This document shows positions 8,561 to 15,849 of a stretch of DNA of 64,000 nucleotides, one piece after another. A program made the translations under genes and the position numbers. The notes beneath the pieces were generated by a model. That model was given only the letters and a program-made list of their open reading frames with translations. It was not told the DNA's origin and searched no databases. This DNA comes from Saccharopolyspora oryzae (GTDB taxonomy: Bacteria > Actinomycetota > Actinomycetes > Mycobacteriales > Pseudonocardiaceae), in the NCBI RefSeq assembly GCF_027853915.1, contig NZ_JAQGLA010000005.1:124001-188000 (forward strand), in the 5' to 3' direction. How positions within the stretch are numbered: position 1 is the first letter of the stretch; every line of letters starts with the position of its first letter.

Positions 8561-8795
8561 ATGAGTTCCCCCAGCTCCTCACTGGATCGTCGGCGACCGT
8601 ATTTCGTCCGGAGCCCCCCGGCACCGGATGCTGCGGCGGTACGCGTCTTCCGCAGCAGTGCTGTCGCTGGACGTAGACGGACTGTAGAGCCCCTCGGTTC
8701 CACAACCAACCAAGGGTTGTCGCTCCGTTATCTTTCGAACTCATCACATCGGGCGGACTTCTCCCGTGACACTCCGTCACGAACGGGTTCCGATT

Positions 8796-8801
8796 TAGGC
8801 T
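8796..8801 (+). promoter_or_regulatory. Leaderless -10 box for ponA2
   Basis: TAGGCT is followed by six bases and GTG 8808. This supports GTG 8808 as the start and a leaderless message. Confidence 0.6.
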
Positions 8802-8807
8802 GGCGCA

Positions 8808-11222
8808 GTGCGTGTCCGGGACGGCTTGTTGAAGCTTTTCGGTCTGTGTGTGCTGGCCGGCGTACTGGTCGCCGGATTGTTGTTCCCGATAACGGGGTCA
8901 CTCGGCGTGGTCTCCAACCGGGCCAGCGATGCGGTGAACAGCATCTCGGCGGACCTGATGACCAAGGAACCTCCGCTTGTGACGACGGTCACAGACAAGG
9001 ACGGGAGGCCGATCTCCTACCTGTTCGACCAGGACCGGACCCCGGCCGCCCCGGACCAGATCGCCGACACCATGAAGGCCGCGATCGTGGCCATCGAGGA
9101 CCGGCGGTTCTTCGACCACCAGGGCGTCGACTGGGCGGGCACGCTGCGCGCCGCGATGACCAACCAGGTCTCCGGCGGCATCTCCCAGGGCGGTTCCACG
9201 CTCACCCAGCAGTACGTGAAGAACTACCTGGTGCACGTGGTCGCCGGCGGCGACCCGGTCAAGCAGCACAAGGCCATCGAGCAGACCCCGGCGCGCAAGC
9301 TGCGCGAGATGCGGATCGCCCTCCAGCTGGAGAAGCAGCTGTCCAAGGAGGAGATCCTCACCCGGTACCTCAACGTGGTGCCCTACGGGAACCAGGCGTA
9401 CGGCATCTCCGCGGCCTCCCGCACCTACTTCGGCACCACCCCGGACCAGCTGACCATCGCGCAGGCCGCGCTGCTGGCGGGCATGGTGAACAGCCCCAGC
9501 GCGCTGAACCCGGAGAACAACCCCGACGAGGCGCTCAACCGGCGCAACCTGGTGATCAAGGCGATGGAGGACCAGCAGCGGATCACCCCGGAGGCCGCCG
9601 ACGAGGCGCGCAACTCGCCGCTCGGCCTGGTCCAGCCGCTGCAGAGCATCCCCAACGGCTGCGTCGGCGCCGGCCCGGCCGACGGGTTCTTCTGCAAGTA
9701 CGTCATCGACTACCTCGAACGCGCCGGGTTCACCGAGGAGCAGCTCCGGACCGGCGGCTACACGATCCGCACCACGCTGGACGAGAAGGCCACCACCGCC
9801 GCCAAGGCCGCCGCCGAGAAGGGCGTGCCGAAGACGACCAAGGGCATCGCCAACGTGATGAGCGTGGTCGAACCCGGCAAGGAGAAGCACCGGGTGCGCG
9901 CACTGGTCGCCAACCGGGACTTCGGCCTCGACGCCTCGCAGGGGCAGACCGCGTACGCGCTGCCCAGCGGGGTGATCAAGTTCGGTGCCGGGTCGGTCTA
10001 CAAGGTGTTCACCTCGGCCGCCGCGATGGAGAAGGGGATGGGCATCTACAACACCATCCAAGCTCCGGGCAGCTACACCTCGTCGGTCTACAAGAACGGC
10101 ACCGCGCCCTACACCGTGGGCAACGCCGAAGGCGTGTCACCGGGCCCGCGGACCCTGCAGAAGGCCCTGGCGACCTCGCCGAACACCGCGTTCGTCGCGC
10201 TGGAGGAGCGCGCCGGGCTGGACCAGACGGTGGACATGGCGGTGCGGCTCGGCATGCGGCAGACGCTGCAGAACTACACCGCCTCCGGTGATCCGCTCGG
10301 GGCGAACGGCTCCAGCGGCGTCTCGCAGGCCGACTTCGTCAAGCAGCACAACATCGGTGCGTTCACCCTCGGGTACGCGCCGACCAGCCCGCTGGAGATC
10401 AGCAACGTCGGCGCGACGATCATGAGCGGCGGCACCTGGTGCCCGCCGACGCCGATCGAGCAAATCCTGGACCGCAACGGCAACCCGGTGTCGATCACCG
10501 AGGACCCGTGCGAGCAGGTCGTCGACGAGCCGCTGGCGAACGCGCTGGCGGTCGGCATGAGCCAGGACGACAAGCCCGGCGGCACGGCGGCCGCGGCGGC
10601 GTCCGGAGCGCACTGGACCCGTCCGCTGGCGAGCAAGACCGGGACCACCGAGTCGTACCAGTCCGCCGGGTTCCTCGGCGCCACCCCGCAGTACTCCGGG
10701 GCGGTGCTGACCTTCAGCGACGGCACCTCGCCGCAGGGCATCTGCGACACCGATCCGCCGCGGCTCTGCGGGGTCAACGGCGGCAACATCTACGGCGGCA
10801 AGGTCCCGGCGCGGACCTGGTTCGACGCGATGAACGTCATCCACGAGGGCCTGCCGGTCGCGCAGCTGCCGCCGACCATCGAGCGCTACGAGAACGGCGG
10901 CGACGAGTTCCAGGTGCCCAACGTCGTCGGCATGACCTCGAACCGGGCCACCGAGGCGCTGCAGAAGGCGGGCTACAAGGTCCAGGAGCGTTCGGTGAAC
11001 AGCGCGCGCAAGCAGGGCCTGGTGGTCAGCCAGACGCCGCGCGGCTTCGCGCTGCCGGGCGAGACCGTGACGCTGTCGGTGAGCACGGGCTACGTCCCGC
11101 CGCCCTCGCCAGAGAAGCCACCGCCCCAGCCGACGGCGCCCGGGCCGCCACCGGAGCAGCCGCCGGCGCCACCACCGGAGCAACCGAATCCACCCAACTC
11201 GCCGGACAACTTCCCACCGTGA
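8808..11222 (+). CDS. ponA2: Bifunctional class A penicillin-binding protein with PASTA domain (PonA2-like)
   Basis: The 804-residue protein polymerises and cross-links peptidoglycan. It has one N-terminal membrane helix (about residues 8-28). A GT51 glycosyltransferase domain follows, with AIEDRRFFDHQGVDW near residue 95 and GGSTLTQQYVKN. The transpeptidase domain has its nucleophile in S396-V-Y-K399 and the K610-T-G motif. A C-terminal PASTA domain starts at about residue 700 (VPNVVGMTSNRATEAL), then a proline-rich tail of about 40 residues. Domain order, length and synteny next to whiB4 match mycobacterial PonA2. It is transcribed from a leaderless promoter. Nothing is missing from the catalytic motifs seen. 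Confidence 0.95.
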   Translation: MRVRDGLLKLFGLCVLAGVLVAGLLFPITGSLGVVSNRASDAVNSISADLMTKEPPLVTTVTDKDGRPISYLFDQDRTPAAPDQIADTMKAAIVAIEDRRFFDHQGVDWAGTLRAAMTNQVSGGISQGGSTLTQQYVKNYLVHVVAGGDPVKQHKAIEQTPARKLREMRIALQLEKQLSKEEILTRYLNVVPYGNQAYGISAASRTYFGTTPDQLTIAQAALLAGMVNSPSALNPENNPDEALNRRNLVIKAMEDQQRITPEAADEARNSPLGLVQPLQSIPNGCVGAGPADGFFCKYVIDYLERAGFTEEQLRTGGYTIRTTLDEKATTAAKAAAEKGVPKTTKGIANVMSVVEPGKEKHRVRALVANRDFGLDASQGQTAYALPSGVIKFGAGSVYKVFTSAAAMEKGMGIYNTIQAPGSYTSSVYKNGTAPYTVGNAEGVSPGPRTLQKALATSPNTAFVALEERAGLDQTVDMAVRLGMRQTLQNYTASGDPLGANGSSGVSQADFVKQHNIGAFTLGYAPTSPLEISNVGATIMSGGTWCPPTPIEQILDRNGNPVSITEDPCEQVVDEPLANALAVGMSQDDKPGGTAAAAASGAHWTRPLASKTGTTESYQSAGFLGATPQYSGAVLTFSDGTSPQGICDTDPPRLCGVNGGNIYGGKVPARTWFDAMNVIHEGLPVAQLPPTIERYENGGDEFQVPNVVGMTSNRATEALQKAGYKVQERSVNSARKQGLVVSQTPRGFALPGETVTLSVSTGYVPPPSPEKPPPQPTAPGPPPEQPPAPPPEQPNPPNSPDNFPP

Positions 11223-11297
11223 CCGACCAGTGCGGGCGTCTCCAGACCGGAGGCGCCCGCACTGCCGTCTCCACCCCCGTGGGCAACTCCCGCAAAC

Positions 11298-11329
11298 TCC
11301 ATTGAAATCGGAGGTCCGATTTCAATGGA
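11298..11329. repeat. Family III palindrome, copy A
   Basis: TCCATTGAAATCGGA and its exact reverse complement are separated by two bases (GG). It lies 76 bases after the ponA2 stop. The related copy B is at 20808-20845. Confidence 0.7.
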
Positions 11330-11430
11330 ATTTTGACCGCGGTCGAGGCACCGCCGCGCAGAACGCGCCTGGGGAACCTCGTTGGGATTGCGCGGGGCGG
11401 TGCCAGGGATGGGGTCTTGGTGGGGGTTCC

Positions 11431-11436
11431 TAGACT
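11431..11436 (+). promoter_or_regulatory. Leaderless -10 box for the 11444 gene
   Basis: TAGACT is followed by seven bases and GTG 11444. Longer in-frame starts upstream would lie before this promoter. Confidence 0.6.
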
Positions 11437-11443
11437 CGGTCGT

Positions 11444-12229
11444 GTGACGAACACGCAGGTGAGCACCAGGCGCGCACGATCTCGGTACCGGTTGCTGGAG
11501 GTTCGGTCCGCGGAGCGGATCACGCCGCGGATGGTGCGGGTCGTGCTCGGCGGGGAGGAGCTCGCCGACTTCGTCAGCAACGGCAGCGACCAGCGGATCA
11601 AGCTGTGCCTGGCGCAGCCCGGCCAGCCGATGCCGCTGGGTCGGACCCGCGCCGAGGTGTTCGCGCTGCCCCGCGAGCAGCAGCCCCGGCAGCGCACCTA
11701 CACGGTCCGCTCGTTCGACGCGGAGCGGCAGGAGCTGTCGATCGACTTCGTGGTGCACGACCACGACGGCCCGGGCAGCGCGTGGGCGGCGCAGGCGACG
11801 CCGGGCGAGCAGATCGTGACGGTCGGCCCGAGCCCCGCGTACCAGCCGCAGGCCGACGCGGACCCGCTGGTGCTGGTCGGCGACGAAACGGCGCTGCCCG
11901 CGATGTCGGCGATCCTGGAGGAGCTGCCCGCCGAGGCGAAGGTGCAGGTCTTCGCCGAGGTCGCCGATGCCGCAGAAGAGCAGGAGATCGACTCGGCGGC
12001 CCAGGTGGAGTGGCACTGGCTGCACCGCGACGGCACCGCCGCCGAGGACAGCACGCTGCTCGTCGACGCGGTCCGCGCGGCCGAGCTCGGCCCGAACCCG
12101 CACGTCTGGATCGGCGCGGAAGCCGAGATCGTCCACGAACTCCGGGAGCACTGCCAGCGCGAGCTCGGCCTGGAACGCCGCCGCCTCTACGCCCTCGCCT
12201 ACTGGCGCCGGAACACCGCCGACGACTGA
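11444..12229 (+). CDS. Siderophore-interacting-type flavoprotein (SIP family)
   Basis: The 261-residue protein has the two-domain ferredoxin reductase-like build of the SIP/ViuB family. An FAD-binding barrel carries ITPRMVRVVLGGEEL near the N-terminus and RQRTYTVRSFD (the R-x-Y-T/S FAD-binding motif). An NAD(P)H-binding domain follows with LVLVGDETALPAMSAILEELP, and the usual C-terminal LALAYWRRN close. Such enzymes reduce ferric siderophores or form part of iron uptake. No siderophore cluster is nearby, so the partner is unknown. Start GTG 11444 is set by the TAGACT promoter seven bases upstream. Confidence 0.85.
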   Translation: MTNTQVSTRRARSRYRLLEVRSAERITPRMVRVVLGGEELADFVSNGSDQRIKLCLAQPGQPMPLGRTRAEVFALPREQQPRQRTYTVRSFDAERQELSIDFVVHDHDGPGSAWAAQATPGEQIVTVGPSPAYQPQADADPLVLVGDETALPAMSAILEELPAEAKVQVFAEVADAAEEQEIDSAAQVEWHWLHRDGTAAEDSTLLVDAVRAAELGPNPHVWIGAEAEIVHELREHCQRELGLERRRLYALAYWRRNTADD

Positions 12230-12246
12230 CCACCACCCGCGCCCCG

Positions 12247-12296
12247 AGGTCGTGAGCGCGAACGGCGGCAACAACCACCATCCCCGCTCACGACCT
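12247..12296. repeat. Family I-like hairpin with long loop
   Basis: AGGTCGTGAGCG pairs with CGCTCACGACCT across a 26-base loop, just after the 12229 stop. The CGTGAGC/GCTCACG ends match family I, but the TTTGGG stem is absent. Confidence 0.55.
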
Positions 12297-12305
12297 GCAC
12301 CTCGG

Positions 12306-12382
12306 ACCACAGTTTCAATTGAAACTGCGATCTGTCGTGGGTGGGTTTTGCAGTTTCAATTGAAACTGTGGTTCTGTACCAG
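12306..12382. repeat. Family II 77-bp palindromic element, copy C
   Basis: Two copies of CAGTTTCAATTGAAACTG (12310-12327 and 12351-12368) are separated by 23 bases. The outer ACCAC pairs with GTGGT, and the element ends in GGTTCTGTACCAG. A second element of exactly the same 77-base length is at 42939-43015. It lies between convergent genes. Confidence 0.75.
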
Positions 12383-12428
12383 CGAGACGGAACTGGAACA
12401 GCGGGCGGCGGTCAGCCGGCGAGTTCGA

Positions 12429-12899
12429 TCAGCTGGCGAGTTCGGTCTTGACGAGGGCTGCGACCTTGCCGCCTTCGGCGCGGCCCGCGACCTTCGCGTT
12501 GGCCGCCTTCATGACCTGGCCCATCTGCTTCATGCCCGGGCGCTCGCCCAGTTCCGCCTCGACCTCGCCGACGGCGTCCTTGACCAGCTGCGCCAGCTCG
12601 TCGTCGCCCAGCGGCTTCGGCAGGTAGCGGCGGATGATCTCCGCCTCGCCGAGCTCGGCTTCGGCCTGCTCCGCGCGCCCGGCACCGCCGAACGCCTCGG
12701 CCGCCTCCTCGCGCTTCTTGGCCTCCTTGCTCAGCACGCGCTGCACCTCTTCGTCGGTGAGCTCGCGCGCCTGCTTGCCGGCCACCTCCTCCTTGCCGAC
12801 GGCGGCCAGCACCATCCGCAGCACTCCGGTGACGACGGTGTCGCGTTGCTTCATCGCGGCGGAGAGATCCGCCCGCAGCTTGTCCTTGAGCTCGGCCAT
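12429..12899 (-). CDS. GatB/YqeY domain protein (Rv3688c-like)
   Basis: The 156-residue product matches YqeY: an N-terminal four-helix part with LKDKLRADLSAAMKQRDTVVTGVLRMVLAAV and a C-terminal part with IIRRYLPKPLGDDELAQLV and a GKAM-like KQMGQVMKAAN segment. YqeY resembles the tail domain of the GatB amidotransferase subunit, which binds tRNA. The physiological role of the free-standing protein is not settled. Start ATG 12899 lies six bases after GATAAT on the minus strand, giving a leaderless message; the longer frame upstream is therefore unlikely. It is divergent from the metallophosphoesterase. Confidence 0.88.
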   Translation of the reverse strand: MAELKDKLRADLSAAMKQRDTVVTGVLRMVLAAVGKEEVAGKQARELTDEEVQRVLSKEAKKREEAAEAFGGAGRAEQAEAELGEAEIIRRYLPKPLGDDELAQLVKDAVGEVEAELGERPGMKQMGQVMKAANAKVAGRAEGGKVAALVKTELAS

Positions 12900-12905
12900 G
12901 TGTCG

Positions 12906-12911
12906 ATTATC
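12906..12911 (-). promoter_or_regulatory. Leaderless -10 box for yqeY
   Basis: On the minus strand GATAAT precedes ATG 12899 by six bases. It is the best match to a consensus -10 box in the window. Confidence 0.65.
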
Positions 12912-12954
12912 CCGCCGCGCGGATGGGCCGGACACGCGGTCCGCCGTGTCGACG

Positions 12955-12960
12955 TAGGGT
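12955..12960 (+). promoter_or_regulatory. Leaderless -10 box for the metallophosphoesterase
   Basis: TAGGGT precedes GTG 12968 by seven bases and fixes that start. Confidence 0.55.
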
Positions 12961-12967
12961 TGGTGGG

Positions 12968-13930
12968 GTGAACAAGTTCGGGCGATTTCTGCTCAGCGCG
13001 GGCGCTCTCGGCGCCGCGACGGTCACCTACTCGGCAGCGATCGAGCGGCGGCACTGGACGCTGCGGCAGGTCTCGCTGCCGGTGCTCGACGAGGGCACTG
13101 CCCCGCTGCGGGTGCTGCACATCTCCGACCTGCACATGACGCCGAACCAGCGGTCCAAGCAGCGGTGGGTGTCCGAGCTGGTGGACCTCGACCCGGATCT
13201 GGTGGTCAACACCGGCGACAACCTCGCGCACCCGCAGGCGGTGCCTGCGGCGCTGCGCGCGATGGGTCCGCTGCTGGACCGGCCGGGCATCTTCGTCTTC
13301 GGCAGCAACGACTACTACGGGCCGACCGCGAAGAACCCGGCCCGCTACCTGCTGCCGTCGTCGAAGACCAAGCGCATCCACGGCGATCCCCTGCCGTGGC
13401 GCGACCTGCGCGCGGCGATGGCCGAGCGCGGCTGGCTGGACGCGACGCACCGGCGCCACGAGATCGAGGTCGCCGGGGTCCGGATCCACATCGCCGGCCT
13501 GGACGACCCGCACCTGCACGCCGACCGCTACGACCTGATCGCCGGAGCACCGCCGGAAGGCGTGCAGCTGCGCCTCGGCGTGACGCACTCCCCCGAGCCG
13601 CGCGTGCTGGACAGCTTCGCCGAGGACGGCTACGACCTGGTGCTGGCCGGGCACACGCACGGCGGCCAGCTGCGGCTGCCGGGTTACGGCGCGCTGGTGA
13701 CCAACTGCGATCTCGACCGTCCCCGGGCGCGCGGCGCGTCCACCTGGGGCGAGCGGATGCACCTGCACGTCTCGGCGGGGCTGGGCACGTCGCCGTACGC
13801 GCCGGTGCGGTTCGCCTGCCCGCCGGAGGCGACTTTGCTGACCCTGCTGCCCCGCTCTGAAAAGTCGGCTTCTACCAGCGAAAACATCAATAAGGGGACC
13901 CCGTTCGGGACGGGTGAGAGCGTCCGGTAA
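12968..13930 (+). CDS. Metallophosphoesterase (Rv3683-like)
   Basis: The 320-residue protein has the calcineurin-like phosphoesterase motifs in order: HISDLHMTP (D-x-H), NTGDNLAHP (G-D-x-x-x), FGSNDYYG in place of the usual GNHD (GSND), and LAGHTHGGQ (G-H-x-H). These ligate a di-metal centre. An N-terminal hydrophobic helix (about residues 6-25) suggests a membrane anchor. The GSND variant is common in the YkuE/YaeI-like group. The substrate is unknown; lipid or nucleotide phosphates are possible. It is the fourth gene here, with ponA2, whiB4 and yqeY, that follows the mycobacterial order. Confidence 0.9.
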   Translation: MNKFGRFLLSAGALGAATVTYSAAIERRHWTLRQVSLPVLDEGTAPLRVLHISDLHMTPNQRSKQRWVSELVDLDPDLVVNTGDNLAHPQAVPAALRAMGPLLDRPGIFVFGSNDYYGPTAKNPARYLLPSSKTKRIHGDPLPWRDLRAAMAERGWLDATHRRHEIEVAGVRIHIAGLDDPHLHADRYDLIAGAPPEGVQLRLGVTHSPEPRVLDSFAEDGYDLVLAGHTHGGQLRLPGYGALVTNCDLDRPRARGASTWGERMHLHVSAGLGTSPYAPVRFACPPEATLLTLLPRSEKSASTSENINKGTPFGTGESVR

Positions 13931-13936
13931 AGTACT

Positions 13937-13980
13937 CTTCAGCGGTTGGGGCGAGCACCCGAGATGCTCCTCCGCTGAAG
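13937..13980 (+). terminator. Hairpin between metallophosphoesterase gene and tRNA-Pro
   Basis: CTTCAGCGG pairs with CCGCTGAAG, with an inner GAGCA/TGCTC stem. It follows the stop by six bases and precedes the tRNA by three, so it may end the upstream message or form part of tRNA processing. Confidence 0.55.
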
Positions 13981-13983
13981 TAT

Positions 13984-14057
13984 CGGGGTGTGGCGCAGCT
14001 TGGGAGCGCGCTTCGTTCGGGTCGAAGAGGTCGTGGGTTCAAATCCCGCCACCCCGA
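13984..14057 (+). tRNA. tRNA-Pro (anticodon CGG)
   Basis: The 74-base sequence folds into a full cloverleaf. The acceptor CGGGGTG pairs with CACCCCG plus discriminator A. The D arm is GCGC-AGCTTGGGA-GCGC. The anticodon arm is CTTCG-TTCGGGT-CGAAG with anticodon CGG, and the T arm is GTGGG-TTCAAAT-CCCGC. CCA is not encoded. It reads the proline codon CCG, heavily used in this genome. Confidence 0.95.
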
Positions 14058-14061
14058 CGCA

Positions 14062-14101
14062 GAGAAGGGCCTTGGCCGGGTTTCCGCCCACGGCCCTTCT
14101 C
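14062..14101. terminator. Terminator after tRNA-Pro
   Basis: GAGAAGGGCC pairs with GGCCCTTCTC across a 20-base loop, five bases after the tRNA and just before the stop of the convergent gene at 14108. Confidence 0.75.
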
Positions 14102-14107
14102 ATGTTC

Positions 14108-14515
14108 CTAGGTCCCGGATATCCAGTCACGGGCCGCTTTTCGCACCGCGGGCGGGTCGAACCGGTCCGCCAGCCAGGTCGTCGAGCGCATCGCACCGCG
14201 GTCGCGGTAGGCGCGCATGATCTGCACGTGATCGCGGCGGCCCACGAAGCGCCGCAGGTCCGCTTCGCCGCGCCACACCGAGACCGCGCCCGCTCGCGGG
14301 TGCAGCTGGCCGAGCTCCAGCCACAGCCACACCCCGACCGCGCCTTCGAGGTCTGGCCAGATCCTGCGCAGGGCGGTTCCGCGGACGCACACGCCGAGCG
14401 CGGTCCACGGCCGGCGCGGCGTGAACTCGGTGACGCTCACGACGACGGGATCACCGCCGGCCGCCGAAGCCCTCGCGGGGCCGGACTTCCAGCGCGCGAA
14501 CCAGATGTCGGTCAT
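14108..14515 (-). CDS. Uncharacterised protein, possibly monooxygenase-like (dimeric alpha/beta barrel)
   Basis: The 135-residue protein starts at ATG 14515 after GAGGAG. The middle segment SVWRGEADLRRFVGRRDHVQIMRAYRDRG, with a preceding beta-strand pattern, resembles small heme-oxygenase/antibiotic monooxygenase-like or DUF3291-type proteins, in which a W-x-x-x-x-x-L-x-x-F segment and a later histidine recur. The catalytic role is not established. It is divergent from a TetR regulator with a probable operator between them, so it is the likely target of that regulator. Confidence 0.6.
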   Translation of the reverse strand: MTDIWFARWKSGPARASAAGGDPVVVSVTEFTPRRPWTALGVCVRGTALRRIWPDLEGAVGVWLWLELGQLHPRAGAVSVWRGEADLRRFVGRRDHVQIMRAYRDRGAMRSTTWLADRFDPPAVRKAARDWISGT

Positions 14516-14540
14516 GGCGTCTCTCCTCGCAAAACAAACA

Positions 14541-14587
14541 GCACGGTCGTTCGTGCTTCTTTATAGCGAGTTGACCGCACGGTCGTC
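14541..14587. promoter_or_regulatory. Probable TetR operator in the 14515/14637 divergent region
   Basis: GCACGGTCGT occurs twice (14541-14550 and 14578-14587). The first overlaps GCACG-N6-CGTGC (14541-14556), and the second forms the palindrome GACCG-CA-CGGTC (14573-14584). Sites of the ACGACCGT type are typical of TetR repressors. Confidence 0.6.
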
Positions 14588-14636
14588 CACCTTTTCTCGC
14601 TAGACTCGGGTGCCAAGCGCAGGAGAGGTGGACGAC

Positions 14637-15269
14637 GTGGCAGACCGGCGGATCGAGCGCGGCAACCAGACCCGTCAGCTGGTCCTCCGCCGCGCGGTGG
14701 ACCTGGCCTCCGTCGAGGGCCTCGACGGGCTGTCCCTCGGGCGTCTCGCGAACGAGCTCGAGCTCAGCAAGAGCGGGGTGTTCGCGCTGTTCGGGTCCAA
14801 AGAGGACCTCCAGCTCGCCACCATCGCCGCGGCCACCGGGATCTTCGTCGAGCACGTCGTCGAGCCCGCCCGCAGCGCGCCACCGGGCATCGACCGCCTG
14901 CGGCGCACCTGCGACAGCTGGCTGACCTACTCCCGGGAACGGGTCTTCCCGGGCGGCTGCTTCTTCTACGCCGCCTCGGCCGAGTTCGACGCCCGCAGCG
15001 GCAAGGTCCACGACGCCCTGGTCACCGCCCGCTCCGACTGGCTGGGCCACCTCGAGCGGACCGCGCTGGAGGCGCAGCAGGCGGGCGGCGTGGTTCCCGA
15101 CGCCGACATCGGGCAGCTGGTCTTCGAACTCGCCGCGTTCCTGGAGATGGCCAACGCCGAGTCCGTCCTGCACGACGAGTTCACCTGCTACGACAAGGCC
15201 GCCCGGGCCGTGCTGAACCGGCTGCGCGCCGTGGCCGTCGACCCGTCGGAGCTGCCGGACCAGGCGTGA
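14637..15269 (+). CDS. TetR-family transcriptional regulator
   Basis: The 210-residue product has an N-terminal TetR helix-turn-helix (LVLRRAVDLASVEGLDGL, then LSKSGVFALFGSKEDLQLA, with the canonical G-S-K-E-x-L after the recognition helix). Its ligand domain contains an FPGGCFFYAASAEFDAR segment, typical of the TetR_C_16-like group with a cysteine before the second helix. GTG 14637 is chosen because it lies eight bases after GAGAGG; GTG 14628 is a close alternative, and GTG 14610 is too near the TAGACT box at 14601. It probably represses itself and the divergent gene at 14515. Confidence 0.82.
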   Translation: MADRRIERGNQTRQLVLRRAVDLASVEGLDGLSLGRLANELELSKSGVFALFGSKEDLQLATIAAATGIFVEHVVEPARSAPPGIDRLRRTCDSWLTYSRERVFPGGCFFYAASAEFDARSGKVHDALVTARSDWLGHLERTALEAQQAGGVVPDADIGQLVFELAAFLEMANAESVLHDEFTCYDKAARAVLNRLRAVAVDPSELPDQA

Positions 15270-15318
15270 TGGCGGTTTCCCGCCAGCTCCGGCGGTTCTC
15301 AGCGGCAACGATCGAGTC

Positions 15319-15801
15319 ATGACCTTCCGCGTGCTGCCCATCGAACCCGACGTGCTGGATGAACTTCGCAAGTCCGATGACGCCGGGCGGGAACCCCAGA
15401 TCCGCATCGAGGACGACGAGTACGGCCAGCCGCTGCGCTGCTGCTTGCGGCGGAGCAGGCCGGGCGAGCGGATCGCGCTGGTCTCCTACGCGCCGCTGCG
15501 GCGCTGGGCCCGGGACAACGACGCCGAACCGGGCGCGTACGAAGAGGTCGGGCCGGTCTTCATCCACGCCGAGGCCTGCGACGGACCGAAAGGCCCGGAG
15601 TGGCCGGAGCCGCTGCGCGGCGACCGCCGGGTTCTCCGCGCTTACAACGGCAACGGCGAGATCCTCGGCGGCAGCTTGCTCGACGGCAAGACCGCGCTCT
15701 CCGAGCGCACCGCCGATGACCTGCTGCTGGACCCCGAGGTCGCGCTGGTCCACGTGCGGGCCGTCGAGCACGGGTGCTTCCTGTTCGAAGTGCGGCGCTG
15801 A
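15319..15801 (+). CDS. DUF1203-type protein
   Basis: The 160-residue protein begins FRVLPIEPDVLDELR and contains PLRCCLRRSRPGERIALVSYAP, GPVFIHAEAC and a C-terminal VHVRAVEHGCFLFEVRR, which together are the DUF1203 layout. The CC pair and the HAEAC cysteine recur in that family, whose function is unknown. ATG 15319 lies six bases after AACGAT, compatible with a leaderless start. It is 48 bases before the peptidase gene on the same strand. Confidence 0.82.
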   Translation: MTFRVLPIEPDVLDELRKSDDAGREPQIRIEDDEYGQPLRCCLRRSRPGERIALVSYAPLRRWARDNDAEPGAYEEVGPVFIHAEACDGPKGPEWPEPLRGDRRVLRAYNGNGEILGGSLLDGKTALSERTADDLLLDPEVALVHVRAVEHGCFLFEVRR

Positions 15802-15849
15802 GCGCCTGTCGGCTCCGCAGGTCGAGGGCGCATCGGGCACTATCGGGGC

